DNA from: Francisella noatunensis subsp. noatunensis
GTDB taxonomy: Bacteria > Pseudomonadota > Gammaproteobacteria > Francisellales > Francisellaceae
DNA length: 64,000 nucleotides
Assembly (NCBI RefSeq): GCF_009823375.1
Contig: NZ_WBSX01000001.1
Coordinates: 21,658 to 85,657, forward strand
Direction: 5' to 3'
The notes under the pieces: model-generated
Databases searched by the model: none
Seen by the model: the letters and a program-made list of their open reading frames with translations, nothing else
Told to the model about the DNA's origin: nothing
In this document: positions 10,891 through 22,266 of the stretch, piece by piece
Layout of the letters: every line of letters begins with the position of its first letter
Position numbering within the stretch: the stretch's first letter is position 1
Program-made: the position numbers and the translations under genes

Positions 10891-12400
10891 ATGTCTTTAG
10901 CAATTCTAAAAAGTCGAGCTCAATTGGGTATTGAAGCACCGCTTGTCTCGATAGAAGTTCATTTGTCAAATGGTCTGCCTGGCTTATCAATAGTAGGCTT
11001 ACCAGAGGCAGCTGTCAAAGAGAGCAAAGATCGTGTTAGAAGTGCTATCATAAACTCGGGATTTAATTTTCCAAATAAACGTATCACAATTAATCTTGCT
11101 CCTGCAGATTTACCTAAGAGTAGTGGAAGATTTGATTTGCCTATAGCATTAGGTATTTTATATGCATCAGGCCAAATAAATATTGTTAGAAATGTTGAAG
11201 ATTTCGAGTTTGCTGGAGAGTTGTCTCTAGGTGGTGAGCTTAGGAAAATTTCTAGTGCGATACCGATGGCTATTAAGTGTGTTGTGAATAACAAAAAACT
11301 TGTGATACCTATTCATAATGAAAAAGAGATTGCTTTAGTTGAAGATGTTTGTGCTTATTCTTTTGAGACTCTAAAAGAAATCGTAGATTTTTTATCTGGT
11401 GACGATAAAGTTTCGGTAGAACAATTACAAGAAATTGACTTTGAGAGACTGTATTATGATTTAGAAGATGTAAAGGGACAATATCAGGCTAGATGCGCTT
11501 TGGAAATTGCAGCAGCAGGTGGTCATAATATTCTTTTAGTTGGTCCACCTGGTACTGGTAAGACCATGCTTGCTAGTAGGCTTAATTCTATTTTGCCACC
11601 ATTAGACAAGAAAGAAGCCCTTTCATCGGCGATGATTGCTTCAATTGAAGGTGAATTAGGGATAGCGGAAAGTTTTTATAAAAGACCATTTCGTCATCCT
11701 CACCATATTTCTTCAGGTGTTTCTTTGGTCGGAGATGGTAGCAACCCTATGCCTGGTGAAATATCTTTAGCTCATAATGGTGTGTTATTCCTTGATGAGT
11801 TACCAGAGTTTGACCGTAAGGTTCTAGAAGTTTTAAGAGAACCTCTTGAGACGGGAGTTGTAAATATTTCTAGAGCAAAGTGTCAGGTAGAGTATCCAGC
11901 TAACTTTCAATTGATAGCTGCTATGAATCCTTGTCCGTGTGGGTATTTAGGATCGCAGTATAAAGAGTGCTCAGATTCAATTCAATCAATTAAAAGGTAT
12001 CAAAGTAAGCTTTCAGGACCTCTTTTAGACAGAATTGATTTACAAGTTGAGGTTCTTGAGCTAGCAAAAGAGGATCTAACAAATCAAGAATTAAGAGGTG
12101 AAAAAAAGTAGTATAATTAGGGAGCGAGTTAAAAAAGCGAGAGATATCCAGATCACTAGGCAAGGTAAAATAAATTCAATGCTAACAAGTAAAGAGTTAG
12201 ACGAGGTTTGTGACCTTGATGAAGAAAGTAAAAAAATACTAACACTAGCTATAGAAAAGCTTGGACTATCTGCCAGAGGGTACTATAAAATACTCAAAGT
12301 AGCTCGAACAATAGCAGATTTAAGAGGATGCAAGAAAATTGAAAAACTAGCAATCCAAGAAGCTATAGGTTACAGAAAAATAGACAAGTTTTTTAAATAG
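10891..12400 (+). pseudogene. comM: YifB/ComM-family Mg-chelatase-like AAA ATPase, frameshifted
   Basis: The first 403 or so codons encode the ComM/YifB family: an N-terminal Lon-protease-like substrate domain, Walker [13 protein letters not shown], Walker [12 protein letters not shown], and sensor residues in [12 protein letters not shown]. At a run of seven A (12101-12107) the frame fails and a stop follows at once. Removing one A continues the protein as [20 protein letters not shown] to the stop at 12400, restoring a roughly 500-residue family member. ComM is a branch-migration helicase that aids natural transformation in other gamma-proteobacteria. The lost C-terminal part is the lid domain. 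It could be a genuine pseudogene, a slippage site or a sequencing error. Confidence 0.85.
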
Positions 12401-12434
12401 TCCTTCACAATAAATTTAAAGGTACATTTTAAGT

Positions 12435-13469
12435 ATGAGAGAGTTGTTTTTGGATGCTTTTAAGCATGAGAAATTAGAAAAACCACCGATATGGATAATG
12501 CGTCAAGCTGGTAGATATTTACCAGAATATCGTGCAGTAAGATCAAAGTTTGAGAACTTTATGGATATGTGTCGCAATACAGATGCTTGTTGTGAGGTGG
12601 CACTGCATCCGCTAGAAAGATATGATCTTGATGCTGCAATTGTATTTTCAGATATTTTAACTATTCCTGAAGCAATGGGTATGGATCTAAAATTTATCAA
12701 GGGAGTTGGCCCTGTATTTTCTGATCCTATTGAGTCAGAAAAGGATTTAAATAGGTTAAAGTCAGCAGAAGATAGTGTTGGCGATTTGGAGTATGTTTAT
12801 GATGCGGTTAGGACTACGAAGGCTGCTATAAATGTACCCCTTATAGGCTTTACTGGAAGTCCATGGACACTCGCGGCATATATGGTTGAAGGATCTGGCT
12901 CAAAACAATTCAGTAAACTAAGAAAAATGATGTATGCAAATCTTCAATTGATGCACGCACTTCTTCAAAGGTTAGCTGACATAACAGTGATTTATCTACT
13001 TGAGCAAGTCAAAGCTGGTGCTAGTTCTTTAATGATTTTCGATACTTGGGGAGGAATTTTACCTTTAGAACAGTATAAAGAATTCTCATTAAAGTATATG
13101 GAATATATTGCTAAAAATGTGAAGAAGAGATCTAATGTTCCTGTGGTTTTCTTCACAAAGGGAGGCTCAAACTTTTTTGAGGAGTTGAAAGATAAATCAT
13201 GTGATGGTGTTGGTGTGGATTGGAATGTAACTCTAGATCAAGCTCGTCATAGAATAGGTGTGGGTAAGGTTCTGCAAGGTAATTTTGATCCAGCATTTTT
13301 GTATGGCACATCTGATAGTATTAGAAACACGGTTAAGAAAAACATCGAATTTATTCAGTCTGATAAGCTAAATAACTACATTGTTAATTTAGGTCATGGC
13401 ATTTACCCAGATATTAATCCTGATAATGTTAAAATTATGGTAGATGCAATAAGAGAATTCAGTGTTTAA
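12435..13469 (+). CDS. hemE: uroporphyrinogen decarboxylase
   Basis: A 344-residue cytoplasmic heme-biosynthesis enzyme that decarboxylates the four acetate side chains of uroporphyrinogen III to give coproporphyrinogen III. The N-terminal signature [17 protein letters not shown] contains the substrate-binding arginines. [19 protein letters not shown] holds the catalytic aspartate, and [16 protein letters not shown] is the second family signature. Length is standard. The start is ATG 12435. The gene is followed by the tRNA-fMet promoter and seems to be transcribed separately from the rimP operon. Confidence 0.97.
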   Translation: MRELFLDAFKHEKLEKPPIWIMRQAGRYLPEYRAVRSKFENFMDMCRNTDACCEVALHPLERYDLDAAIVFSDILTIPEAMGMDLKFIKGVGPVFSDPIESEKDLNRLKSAEDSVGDLEYVYDAVRTTKAAINVPLIGFTGSPWTLAAYMVEGSGSKQFSKLRKMMYANLQLMHALLQRLADITVIYLLEQVKAGASSLMIFDTWGGILPLEQYKEFSLKYMEYIAKNVKKRSNVPVVFFTKGGSNFFEELKDKSCDGVGVDWNVTLDQARHRIGVGKVLQGNFDPAFLYGTSDSIRNTVKKNIEFIQSDKLNNYIVNLGHGIYPDINPDNVKIMVDAIREFSV

Positions 13470-13490
13470 AAAAACAAACTGTCATAAAGC

Positions 13491-13518
13491 TTGACATCTG
13501 TTAAAATGTTGTTATTAT
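13491..13518 (+). promoter_or_regulatory. strong sigma-70 promoter of the initiator tRNA
   Basis: A consensus -35 TTGACA (13491-13496) is followed after 16 bp by TATTAT (13513-13518). The tRNA begins 13 bp after the -10, as expected for a promoter driving a tRNA gene. It lies 21 bp after the hemE stop. This is one of the few clear consensus promoters in the window. Confidence 0.75.
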
Positions 13519-13531
13519 ATATTGTCATAGA

Positions 13532-13608
<77 letters not shown>

Positions 13609-13628
13609 AAAGTTTTTATTTTATAAAG

Positions 13629-13647
13629 GCCCTTCAAGGGCTTTTTT
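13629..13647 (+). terminator. hairpin terminator after tRNA-fMet
   Basis: GCCCT (13629-13633), a three-base loop, and AGGGC (13637-13641) form a five-pair GC-rich stem followed by six T (13642-13647). It lies 20 bp after the tRNA and 36 bp before rimP. It is a plausible intrinsic terminator or attenuator; in related bacteria some readthrough into rimP-nusA occurs. Confidence 0.65.
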
Positions 13648-13683
13648 GCTATCTAGAGGGTATGCAAAATCTAAGGGGTGAAA

Positions 13684-14136
13684 ATGTTACTAGATGATTT
13701 GTATGAAATAGTAGAACCCATCACAGCTGATTTAGGCTATATTTTATGGGGAATAGAGGTCGTGGGTGCTGGCAAGCTTACTATACGTATTTTTATTGAC
13801 CATGAGAACGGTGTTTCGGTTGATGATTGTCAGGTTGTAAGTAAAGAGGTGAGTGCAATTTTTGATGTGGAAGATCCTATCTCAGATAAGTATGTTCTAG
13901 AAGTGTCTTCTCCAGGGATGAATCGCCAAATTTTTAATATTGTTCAGGCGCAAGCTTTGGTAGGATTTAATGTTAAGGCAGTTACCATAACTCCAGTTGA
14001 GTCTCAAACAAAATTTAAAGGTGTGCTTGAGAGAGTTGAAGGCAATAACGTTATTCTAAAGCTTGATGATGGCAGAGAAGTCAGTTTTGATTTTGATGAG
14101 CTTAAGAAATTTAGAGTTTCGCCAGATTTTAGTTAG
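13684..14136 (+). CDS. rimP: ribosome maturation factor RimP
   Basis: A 150-residue cytoplasmic factor for 30S subunit maturation. The N-terminal alpha/beta domain (EPITADLGYILWGIEVVG, then RIFIDHENGVSVDDCQVVSKE) and the conserved DKYVLEVSSPGMNR segment are characteristic; the C-terminal part is an SH3-like domain. I choose ATG 13684, 7 bases after the ribosome binding site aagggg, over the in-frame GTG at 13678. nusA follows 15 bp downstream, giving the classic rimP-nusA-infB-rbfA order. Confidence 0.95.
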   Translation: MLLDDLYEIVEPITADLGYILWGIEVVGAGKLTIRIFIDHENGVSVDDCQVVSKEVSAIFDVEDPISDKYVLEVSSPGMNRQIFNIVQAQALVGFNVKAVTITPVESQTKFKGVLERVEGNNVILKLDDGREVSFDFDELKKFRVSPDFS

Positions 14137-14151
14137 ATAGAGGGATTAGGT

Positions 14152-15621
14152 ATGAGCAAAGAATTATTGTTAGTATTAGAAACTGTAGCAAACGAGAAAG
14201 ATATTTCAAAAGACCTTTTGTTCGAAGCTATGGAAGAGGCGTTAGCTATTATAACTAAAAAAGAGCTTGACGAGCATATGAATATCGAAGTTAAAATCGA
14301 TAGGGTTACAGGTGACTTTAAAGCAGATAGAGTTTGGTATATTGTGTCAGAAGATGAGGATTTGATTGATTATTCTAAAGAACTCTATGAGGATGTCGCG
14401 CAAGAAAAGGGCTACAATGTCAAAGCTGGCGATGTGATCCGTGAATCTGTAGAAGTCAAAGAGTATGGGCGTATCGCTGCTACTATGGCAAAACAGATCT
14501 TAATGAAAAAGATTAAAAATTTCGAAAGAGAAAAGACGGCTAGATTTTATCAAAGTAAGATTGGAGATATTGTTTACGGAGAGGTAAAAAGAGCAAATTA
14601 CGAGATTTTGGTTATTGATCTTGGTAATAATGCTGAAGGTATCCTACCAAAGAAAGATTTGATTTCTAGAGAGAGATTTCGCGTTGGTGATAAGATTAGA
14701 TCATGTGTTGAGAGTGTTGAGGTTGATGAGTTTGGTAAACCAAGCATAGTCATGCTTAGTCGCGCTAGTAATATGATGCTTAAAGCTTTATTTAAATTAG
14801 AAGTTCCTGAGGTTGAAGAGGAGCTTATAAATGTTGTAAATGTTGTTCGTGAACCTGGTTTTAGATCAAAAGTTACTGTTAAGAGCAATGATCAGCGGAT
14901 AGATCCATGCGGTGCTTGTGTGGGTGTTAGAGGATCAAGAATACACTCTATTATGAACGAGCTAAATGGTGAGAAAGTCGATGTTATTCTATGGGATGAA
15001 GATATGGTTCAATATGCGATCAACTCTTTATCACCAGTTGATTCTGAAGATATCTTAGAAGTAAATGTTGATGAAGAAACTAATTCAATGGATATAGTTG
15101 TTAAACAAGAAAGTTTATCAAAAGCTATTGGTAAGAATGGAGTTAATGTCAGATTAGCTAGTGCTTTAATCGGTTGGAAGATAAATGTTTTATCTGATAC
15201 TGAGCAAGAAGAAAAGCAGATGTCTATAGTTGAGAAATTTGTTGAAGCATTAGATATCGATCATGATTTTGCTTTGGTGCTAATAGAAGAGGGTATTGAA
15301 ACGTTAGAGGATTTAGCATATTTAGATAGAGATGAGCTTTTGGAAATTGAAGGCTTTGATGAAGAGATTGTAGATGAGCTTCAAGAAAGAGCAAAGGCCG
15401 TGATTTTATCTCAAGCATTAGGTGGTAAAAAGCCGGCTGAAGATTTACTTAATATGCAAGGTATGAATCAGGAGTTAGCGGATAAGCTTGCTCAAAATAA
15501 TATAGTGACAATGGAAAATCTGGCGGAATTATCTGTGGATGAGTTGCTTGACATTGTTGCTATTGATGAAAAACAAGCAACAGATTTGATAATGCAAGCA
15601 AGAGCCCCTTGGTTTGAATAG
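14152..15621 (+). CDS. nusA: transcription termination/antitermination factor NusA
   Basis: A 489-residue RNA polymerase-binding elongation factor. Domain order: N-terminal polymerase-binding domain (1-130), S1 domain beginning near [19 protein letters not shown] (about 142-205), KH1 ([20 protein letters not shown], about 245-270), KH2 ([20 protein letters not shown], about 320-345), then two acidic helix-hairpin-helix repeats ([14 protein letters not shown] and the [16 protein letters not shown] region). Length matches the gamma-proteobacterial form with two C-terminal acidic repeats. It is in an operon with rimP and infB. Confidence 0.96.
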   Translation: MSKELLLVLETVANEKDISKDLLFEAMEEALAIITKKELDEHMNIEVKIDRVTGDFKADRVWYIVSEDEDLIDYSKELYEDVAQEKGYNVKAGDVIRESVEVKEYGRIAATMAKQILMKKIKNFEREKTARFYQSKIGDIVYGEVKRANYEILVIDLGNNAEGILPKKDLISRERFRVGDKIRSCVESVEVDEFGKPSIVMLSRASNMMLKALFKLEVPEVEEELINVVNVVREPGFRSKVTVKSNDQRIDPCGACVGVRGSRIHSIMNELNGEKVDVILWDEDMVQYAINSLSPVDSEDILEVNVDEETNSMDIVVKQESLSKAIGKNGVNVRLASALIGWKINVLSDTEQEEKQMSIVEKFVEALDIDHDFALVLIEEGIETLEDLAYLDRDELLEIEGFDEEIVDELQERAKAVILSQALGGKKPAEDLLNMQGMNQELADKLAQNNIVTMENLAELSVDELLDIVAIDEKQATDLIMQARAPWFE

Positions 15622-15656
15622 AAAGTACGAATCAAAATAGTACAAAGGAGAGGGAA

Positions 15657-18188
15657 ATGGCAGAGATTACGGTTGGCCAACTGGCACAACAAACAAATAA
15701 AGAAGTAAGCACATTACTAAAGCAACTTAAATCTTTTGGTATAGAAAAAAGTAGCGAAAAAGATACTTTAACTCCGGAAGAAATGAAAACTCTTTTAGAT
15801 AAGATTAATAGTGCTAAAAATACTGTTACTAGAAAAAAAGTAACTTTTCTTAAGCTTGATGGTAAGCATAAGATAAATGTTTCGGTCAAGAAAAAAAGAC
15901 GAGTTGCAAAAAAAGTAGAAGAACAATCTCCAGCTAAAGTAGAAGAATCTATAGTTGAAAGGCCACAAGCAGCAGTTGATGTTAAAGATAATAAAGCTGT
16001 TGAAAGTGTAGAGAGAGATTCTGTTAATCTTGTACAACCTCAGCAAGAAAAGCCTGTTACTAAACCAGTTGTAAAAGGTAATGGTTTTAAGATAACTGCT
16101 ATGCCTGAAGTCAAAATTAAAGAGAATAATTCTCAGGATGAAGAAAAGTCATCTGAAGATAAATCTACAGAATCTAAAAATAATAAGAAAAAGTCTCCGA
16201 AGAAAGTCTTCACTGAAAGTGGTAACAACACTAATACTAAATATAAAAGAGAAGAAGAGAAGAAGTCCAAAGCTAAAAAGGCTAGTGGTAAAGGCTTCAA
16301 AAAAGCTAATCCAAGACAATTGTCACAACTTGCGGGTGATTTGGAATCATTTGATGAGTTTGGTAGTAAGAAAGGTAAGTTAAAAGCACCTAAGGTTAAA
16401 AAACAAGAGTTTACAATGCCTGTCGAAAGTGCTATTAAAACAATTGAAATACGTGAAGGTATTACAGTTAGTGATTTGGCTAATAGAATGGCAGTCAAAG
16501 GCGCTGAGATTGTTAAAGTATTATTTAATATGGGTGTAATGGCTACAATTAACCAATCATTAGATCAAGACACAGCGGTTTTGATTGTTGAGGAAATGGG
16601 GCATAAATATACATTACATAATGAAAATGCTCTTGAAGAAGCTGTGACTACTGTTGATAGAAGTTTACATAAGAAAATATCTCGTGCGCCTGTTGTAACT
16701 ATTATGGGTCACGTAGATCATGGTAAGACCTCTCTATTAGACTATATACGTAAAGCAAGGGTTGTAGCAGGAGAGGCTGGTGGTATAACACAGCATATCG
16801 GTGCATACTCTGTTAAAACAAGTAAAGGAGCTATTACTTTTCTAGATACTCCTGGTCATGAAGCTTTTACATCAATGCGTGCTCGTGGTGCTAAGAGTAC
16901 AGATATCGTAATACTTGTGGTTGCAGCAGATGACGGGGTTATGCCTCAGACTGAGGAAGCTATTCAGCATGCTAAAGCAGCGGGTGTTCCAATCGTTGTA
17001 GCTGTCAACAAAATTGATAAGCCAGATGCCGATCCTGATAAGGTTGTCGGTGAGTTAGCTCAACGTAATGTTATTCCAGAATCTTGGGGTGGGGATGTTA
17101 TGTTTGCTAATGTTTCTGCTAAAACTGGTGAAGGCGTTGCAGAGTTATTAGATGCTGTGTTATTACAATCTGAAGTTCTAGAGCTAGAAGCATTTGCTGA
17201 AGGTTTAGCTGAAGGTGTTGTTATTGAATCTCGTCTAGAAAAAGGACGTGGTCCAGTTGCAACAGTACTAGTTCAGAATGGTAGTCTTAAACAGGGTGAT
17301 AATATCTTGTGTGGTACTGAGTATGGTAGAGTCAGAGCAATGCATGATGATCTAGGTAAACAGATTAAAGTAGCAGGGCCAGCAACTCCAGTTGAAATAC
17401 TAGGTTTATCAGGTGTTCTAGCAGCTGGTGATGATATGGTTGTTATTGAGAATGAGAAAAAAGCTAAAGAGCTAGCTGCTCAAAGATCTCAAAGACAAAA
17501 AGAAGCTAAGATAGCACAAGAACAGTCTCTTAAACTTTCTAATATGTTTAGCAACATGGGCAAAGAAGGTGAGCAACAAACTCTTAAAATCATTCTTAAG
17601 GGTGATGTACAAGGTTCAGTTGAAGCAATTAGAGAGTCATTACTTAAGCTTTCCACTGATGAGGTGAAGGTTGATATAATTGCAAGTGGTATCGGAGCTA
17701 TTACTTCTTCTGATGTAACCTTAGCGGTTGCTTCGACAGCAGTAATTATTGGTTTTAATGTTAGGGCAGATAGTGCAGCTAAGAAACTTGCGGAAGTTGA
17801 TGGTGTGGAGCTTCGCTACTATAATATTATTTACGATCTGATAGATGATGTTAAGAAAGCAATGACTGGTCTATTATCTCCTGATATGAAAGAGCAAATT
17901 ATCGGTATAGCTGAAGTTAGGGAAGTCTACAGATCTTCTAAGTTCGGTTCGATCGCAGGCTGTATGGTTGTTGAAGGAGCTGTAAAGCGTACAAATCCTA
18001 TTCGTGTATTACGTGATAACGTTGTGATATATGAAGGCACACTTGAGTCCTTAAAGAGATTTAAAGATGATGCAAGTGAAGTCAAAAAAGGTATGGAGTG
18101 TGGTATAGGTGTCAAAAACTATAATGATGTGCGTGAAGGTGACCAAATAGAAGTGTTTGAAGTTATTGAAGTTGCTAAGGAGCTATAA
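15657..18188 (+). CDS. infB: translation initiation factor IF-2
   Basis: An 843-residue GTPase that recruits fMet-tRNA to the 30S subunit. Regions: an IF2_N helical domain at 1-50; a long, low-complexity Lys/Glu/Ser-rich linker (about 75-260); a second IF2_N domain ([18 protein letters not shown]); the G domain from about residue 348 with G1 [10 protein letters not shown]3 DTPGHEAF and G4 NKID; then domains II-IV. The start ATG 15657 follows a good ribosome binding site (aaaggagag). The window also encodes the initiator tRNA that IF-2 binds, two kilobases upstream. Confidence 0.97.
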   Translation: MAEITVGQLAQQTNKEVSTLLKQLKSFGIEKSSEKDTLTPEEMKTLLDKINSAKNTVTRKKVTFLKLDGKHKINVSVKKKRRVAKKVEEQSPAKVEESIVERPQAAVDVKDNKAVESVERDSVNLVQPQQEKPVTKPVVKGNGFKITAMPEVKIKENNSQDEEKSSEDKSTESKNNKKKSPKKVFTESGNNTNTKYKREEEKKSKAKKASGKGFKKANPRQLSQLAGDLESFDEFGSKKGKLKAPKVKKQEFTMPVESAIKTIEIREGITVSDLANRMAVKGAEIVKVLFNMGVMATINQSLDQDTAVLIVEEMGHKYTLHNENALEEAVTTVDRSLHKKISRAPVVTIMGHVDHGKTSLLDYIRKARVVAGEAGGITQHIGAYSVKTSKGAITFLDTPGHEAFTSMRARGAKSTDIVILVVAADDGVMPQTEEAIQHAKAAGVPIVVAVNKIDKPDADPDKVVGELAQRNVIPESWGGDVMFANVSAKTGEGVAELLDAVLLQSEVLELEAFAEGLAEGVVIESRLEKGRGPVATVLVQNGSLKQGDNILCGTEYGRVRAMHDDLGKQIKVAGPATPVEILGLSGVLAAGDDMVVIENEKKAKELAAQRSQRQKEAKIAQEQSLKLSNMFSNMGKEGEQQTLKIILKGDVQGSVEAIRESLLKLSTDEVKVDIIASGIGAITSSDVTLAVASTAVIIGFNVRADSAAKKLAEVDGVELRYYNIIYDLIDDVKKAMTGLLSPDMKEQIIGIAEVREVYRSSKFGSIAGCMVVEGAVKRTNPIRVLRDNVVIYEGTLESLKRFKDDASEVKKGMECGIGVKNYNDVREGDQIEVFEVIEVAKEL

Positions 18189-18190
18189 TT

Positions 18191-18622
18191 ATGGCAGCAG
18201 AAGGTAGAGTGCAACGAGTAGCAAGTGAGCTTCAAAAGGTGATATCTTTGCTGCTACGTACAAAAATAAAAGATAGTAAGCTTGCTACTGCAACTATTAC
18301 TGAGGTTGAGCTTTCTAAAGATCTATCTTATGCAAAAGTATATTACACATGCTTAGATATTCAAGAAGCTCAATATATCTCTAAAGCCTTTGAAAAATCA
18401 AAGGGTTTTTTTAGATCATCTATAGCTAAATCATTAAATCTTAGAATAGTTCCAAATCTTAAGTTTATTTATGATAAGTCTCTTGATTATGGGATGGAAA
18501 TGGAAGGAAAAATCCAGCAGGCTCTAGAAGCTGATTCTAAAATAATCAAGCAAGATGATAATTCGTTACAAGAAAACTATAAAGATAGTGATAAAGAAAC
18601 TAAAGTTGAAAAATTAAGGTAG
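18191..18622 (+). CDS. rbfA: 30S ribosome-binding factor RbfA
   Basis: A 143-residue KH-fold protein needed for 16S rRNA 5'-end maturation, especially in the cold. The family pattern is visible from [18 protein letters not shown] through the strand-turn [20 protein letters not shown] and [20 protein letters not shown]. The last 30 residues are an acidic/basic polar tail. It begins 2 bp after infB and ends 7 bp before hisS, so it belongs to the same operon. Confidence 0.94.
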   Translation: MAAEGRVQRVASELQKVISLLLRTKIKDSKLATATITEVELSKDLSYAKVYYTCLDIQEAQYISKAFEKSKGFFRSSIAKSLNLRIVPNLKFIYDKSLDYGMEMEGKIQQALEADSKIIKQDDNSLQENYKDSDKETKVEKLR

Positions 18623-18629
18623 GTAGCTT

Positions 18630-19904
18630 ATGAGCAAACTTACTATTATTCGTGGTTTTAATGATATTCTTCCTCAAGAGAGCTGTAAGTGGCAGTTTTT
18701 AGAGTCAAAAATAAAATCAATTCTAGATAAGTATAATTATGATGAAGTAAGGCTACCCGTCTTAGAAAAGAGTGAACTATTTCATAGAAGCGTAGGAGAA
18801 ACATCGGATATGGTTTCTAAAGAAACTTATGATTTTGTAGATAGAAGTGGAGAAAGTTTAACGCTCAGACCTGAAGGAACGGCTGGCTGTGTGCGTATGG
18901 TAATCGAAAATAGTTTGGCTAATAGAGGACAAACACAAAAGCTTTGGTATTCTGGTCCTATGTTTCGCTATGAGAGACCTCAAAAAGGTAGGTATAGACA
19001 ATTTTATCAACTTGGTGTTGAAGCTTATGGTTATGATAATATTGCAATAGACCTAGAAATTCTTACTATTAGCTGGAACTTATTTAGAGAACTAGGTATT
19101 TCTGAATGTGTAAAATTAGAGTTAAATAGTCTTGGATCGAGTTCTAACAGACAAGAATACACGAAGGCATTGTTAGAGTATCTAAAACCATATCATGCTC
19201 AGCTTGATGAAGATTCAATCAAAAGATTAGACAAAAACCCTCTGAGAATACTTGACTCTAAGAATGAGCAAACTCAGCAGGTATTAGCCAATGCACCTAA
19301 ACTTATTGATTTTATTGATGAAGATTCATTGGCGAGATTTGAGCAGACATGTGAGTATCTTGATAACTTAGGGGTTAACTATCGAGTTAATCAAAAGTTA
19401 GTTAGAGGTTTGGATTATTATAGTGGATTAGTCTTTGAGTGGGTCACAGATCGGTTAGGAGCTCAAGCAGCAGTATGTGCTGGCGGTCGTTATGATAATT
19501 TAATAGAAAGCTTAGGTGGGCAAAAAGCGGGTGCTATTGGTTTTGCTATTGGCTTAGAGCGTCTATTACTTTTGCTTGAGAGTGAGGGTAAGCTTCCAAT
19601 TGAAGATAATAAAAGTGATGTTTTTTTCATATTAGATAATAGTCAGCTACATAGATCGTTACTATTAGTTGAAAATGTTCGTCAAGAATTGCCGGCATTA
19701 AAAATAGATATGGATTTGAAATTTGGCAGCTTTAAATCACAGTTTAAAAAGGCAGATAAATCAGATGCTAAAATAGCTGTAATAATTGGTCAAGATGAAT
19801 TATTGCGACAGACTGTTGGTGTAAAATATTTACAACAAGATAAGCAACAAGAACAAATTCCTTTGAATAAATTAATAAATTTTCTAGAAAAAATAGCTAT
19901 ATGA
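18630..19904 (+). CDS. hisS: histidyl-tRNA synthetase
   Basis: A 424-residue class II aminoacyl-tRNA synthetase. Motif 2 is seen as [15 protein letters not shown] followed by [14 protein letters not shown]. The histidine-specific motifs [14 protein letters not shown] and [11 protein letters not shown] are present, and motif 3 is in [13 protein letters not shown]. The C-terminal anticodon-binding domain follows. Length agrees with E. coli HisRS (424). Its stop overlaps the start of the downstream MFS gene by four bases (ATGA), which implies coupled translation. Confidence 0.97.
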   Translation: MSKLTIIRGFNDILPQESCKWQFLESKIKSILDKYNYDEVRLPVLEKSELFHRSVGETSDMVSKETYDFVDRSGESLTLRPEGTAGCVRMVIENSLANRGQTQKLWYSGPMFRYERPQKGRYRQFYQLGVEAYGYDNIAIDLEILTISWNLFRELGISECVKLELNSLGSSSNRQEYTKALLEYLKPYHAQLDEDSIKRLDKNPLRILDSKNEQTQQVLANAPKLIDFIDEDSLARFEQTCEYLDNLGVNYRVNQKLVRGLDYYSGLVFEWVTDRLGAQAAVCAGGRYDNLIESLGGQKAGAIGFAIGLERLLLLLESEGKLPIEDNKSDVFFILDNSQLHRSLLLVENVRQELPALKIDMDLKFGSFKSQFKKADKSDAKIAVIIGQDELLRQTVGVKYLQQDKQQEQIPLNKLINFLEKIAI

Positions 19905-21199
19905 AGTTACATAATATAAAAGGTTATGCTTGGATAGTTGTAGGTCTGAGCTCATTTTTACTGATTGATAAATATATAATGAATGTTTCTCCTAGTCTGA
20001 TAGCAAATGAGTTGATGACTAGTTTTTCGATAAACGCTACTGAAATGAGCGCTATGGTATCATTATTTTTATGGTCAGTAGTGTTTTGTCAGTTTTTTGT
20101 AGCTGGGCCAATTATAGATAAGCTGGGATTTAGAAAGGTCAGTTTTTTTTCACTAATTCTTTCTGCAATTGGGCTAATACTATTTGTTCTTTCCGCTGAC
20201 ATTCATAGCTTTGCGCTCGGTTGTATTTCTCGATTGATGATTGGAGTTGGTGCTTCATTTGCTACGGTTGGTTATATTAAAGCTGCTGCAGTTTGGTTTG
20301 ATCCACGTAAATTTGCTTTTGTTTGTAGTTTTTTAATGACTGCTGCAATGCTGGGGGCTTTGCTTGGACAAGTTCCACTTGTATATCTTATTGAAATTAC
20401 AGGGTCATGGCATAGAGCATTAATTGGCTATGCTTGTTTTAGTATCGTTATGGCCTTATTATATTTGGCTTTAGTGAGGGATTATAATCCTGAGGCATCA
20501 TTTGCAAATGGTTCAAAAGGAAATACCGGTACTCTTGCAGGTATAAAAAAGGTACTCATGAATAAGAACAATTGGTATCTTACTTTATATACAGGACTAA
20601 CCTTTACAACGATAGATGTTTTTGGCGGTATTTGGGGTAATAACTACTTTAGAGAGTTGTATGGTATTCCAGCAAAAGAAGCTTCATTTATTGTATCAAT
20701 GATGTTTCTTGGACTTGCCATAGGCTCTCCAGTAATAGGTAAGCTGTCTGAAAAATTTGATAATAGAGTTAAAATTATGATAATTTTTCATATAATTGCT
20801 ACAATTTGTTTGGCTTTGGTTTTACAATTTAAGCTTACGCCTGGAGTTTCAGGAGCACTATTGTTTATATTTGGGTTTTGTTTAGGAGTATATATGCTTG
20901 CTTTTGCGATAGGTAATCGTATAAATCCAATAGTTGTAGCTGCTACTGTAGCTGCGCTGATTAATACTGGTGAACCGTTACTTGGGGCATTATTTGATCC
21001 TTTAATAGGGCATTTGCTTGATCTAACATGGACTGGTCAATATATGGATGTTCATAATCAGATTACGAATGTAGCCGCAGAAGGAGCTCATAGATATTTT
21101 CACATAAGTGCTTATCATAATGCTTTCTTAATTTTAGTATTTAGTATGATTGTATCTTTTTTTCTACTAGTTTTAGTTAAAGATAAAGAAGTTGAATAA
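19901..21199 (+). CDS. MFS transporter, Francisella Fpt-like subfamily
   Basis: A 432-residue major facilitator with 12 predicted helices. The loop between helices 2 and 3 carries a Gly/Arg/Asp signature ([11 protein letters not shown]), and the conserved acidic/aromatic helix 1 is [16 protein letters not shown]. It is a clear paralogue of the minus-strand gene at 23196-24500. Francisella has an expanded family of such carriers (Fpt, phagosomal transporters) proposed to move amino acids or other nutrients. I cannot assign a substrate. It overlaps hisS by four bases and zapE by one, so it sits in a tight operon. Confidence 0.8.
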   Translation: MKLHNIKGYAWIVVGLSSFLLIDKYIMNVSPSLIANELMTSFSINATEMSAMVSLFLWSVVFCQFFVAGPIIDKLGFRKVSFFSLILSAIGLILFVLSADIHSFALGCISRLMIGVGASFATVGYIKAAAVWFDPRKFAFVCSFLMTAAMLGALLGQVPLVYLIEITGSWHRALIGYACFSIVMALLYLALVRDYNPEASFANGSKGNTGTLAGIKKVLMNKNNWYLTLYTGLTFTTIDVFGGIWGNNYFRELYGIPAKEASFIVSMMFLGLAIGSPVIGKLSEKFDNRVKIMIIFHIIATICLALVLQFKLTPGVSGALLFIFGFCLGVYMLAFAIGNRINPIVVAATVAALINTGEPLLGALFDPLIGHLLDLTWTGQYMDVHNQITNVAAEGAHRYFHISAYHNAFLILVFSMIVSFFLLVLVKDKEVE

Positions 21200-22266
21200 T
21201 GAATTTAGATGATATTTATCTCCAAAAGGTTCGCGAGCTCGATTTGAAGGTTGATTCTTTGCAGCTTGAAGCCATCAGAGGTTTGCAAGAAATAATAGAT
21301 CAGATATTAGTAAATAAAAAAACAAAATTTGGCTTTCTTAAAAGGTCACTATATCCATCTGTAAAGGGATTGTATATGTGGGGAGGTGTCGGTAGAGGGA
21401 AGACTTTTATTATGGATATTTTCTATAATAATCTACCGATAGAGCAGAAAAGAAGACAGCATTTTTCACACTTCATGAAAGGTATTCATTCTGAATTAAG
21501 GAAGTACCAAGGTTATAAGAATCCTATATCAAGAGTGGCCTATGATATGGCAAAAGATATGCGAGTTATTTGTTTTGATGAGTTTTTTGTCGAAGATATA
21601 GCTGATGCTATGATTTTGGGGAATGTTTTTACGGAATTGTTTAAGCTTGGTGTGACACTGGTTGCAACTTCAAATATTGAGCTAGAAAATTTGTATAAGA
21701 GAGGCTTGCAGAGAGAGTTGTTTTTACCAGCTATTGATGTTTTGATTAAAAACGTAAATGTTTTAAATTTAGATTCTGGGGTTGATTATAGATTTCGTTT
21801 GCCAAATGAGTATTTAAATTATATCTATCCATATAACGAGCAGAACCGTAAAAATTTTTTTGATAAATTTTTCCTTAGAAATCATCACTTTGATAAAGAT
21901 ATTAATATAGAAGTTTTGGGCAGAGAGATTTTTGCTATGCTTGTAAGCCATAAAGATATATGTTTTGATTTTAGAGTCATTTGTGGTAATGGGCGTAGTT
22001 CTTATGACTATATTTATATTTGTAGTAAGTATGAACAAATTTTTATATATAATCTGACAGGATTTGATCAATGTAATGAAGATATGGCAAGAAGGTTTAT
22101 TGCTTTGATTGATGAGTTTTATGATCAAAATAAGAAAGTTGTAATTTTGGCTAATAATGATTTTACAGAGTTGTATGAAGGTGAGCGCTTGAAATTTGAA
22201 TTTCAGCGAACAATAAGCCGACTTAATGATATGCAGAATTCTAGTTTTGGTGTTTTAAATGAATAA
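21199..22266 (+). CDS. zapE: AFG1/ZapE-family ATPase
   Basis: A 355-residue AAA-like ATPase of the AFG1/ZapE family. Walker A is GGVGRGKT (within YMWGGVGRGKTFIMDIF) and Walker B is VICFDEFFVEDIADAMIL. The family sensor region is VATSNIELENLYKRGLQR. ZapE interacts with FtsZ and the cell division apparatus in E. coli; the mitochondrial homologue aids turnover of membrane proteins. Length is close to the 375-residue norm. It starts in a TAATG overlap with the MFS gene and overlaps rluC by eight bases. Confidence 0.9.
   Translation: MNLDDIYLQKVRELDLKVDSLQLEAIRGLQEIIDQILVNKKTKFGFLKRSLYPSVKGLYMWGGVGRGKTFIMDIFYNNLPIEQKRRQHFSHFMKGIHSELRKYQGYKNPISRVAYDMAKDMRVICFDEFFVEDIADAMILGNVFTELFKLGVTLVATSNIELENLYKRGLQRELFLPAIDVLIKNVNVLNLDSGVDYRFRLPNEYLNYIYPYNEQNRKNFFDKFFLRNHHFDKDINIEVLGREIFAMLVSHKDICFDFRVICGNGRSSYDYIYICSKYEQIFIYNLTGFDQCNEDMARRFIALIDEFYDQNKKVVILANNDFTELYEGERLKFEFQRTISRLNDMQNSSFGVLNE

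Noticed and set aside
12101..12107. Programmed -1 or +1 ribosomal frameshift in yifB
   Set aside because: There is no evident downstream pseudoknot or slippery heptamer of the X XXY YYZ form with an adjacent structure; a mutation, transcriptional slippage or sequencing error is simpler.
12098..12400. Separate 100-residue gene after yifB
   Set aside because: Its sequence is the C-terminal lid of YifB/ComM continued in the next frame across an A7 run, so it is part of the frameshifted gene.
16133..16498. 121-codon antisense open frame opposite infB
   Set aside because: It is produced by the Lys/Glu-rich linker codons read in reverse; there is no start context and no family pattern.
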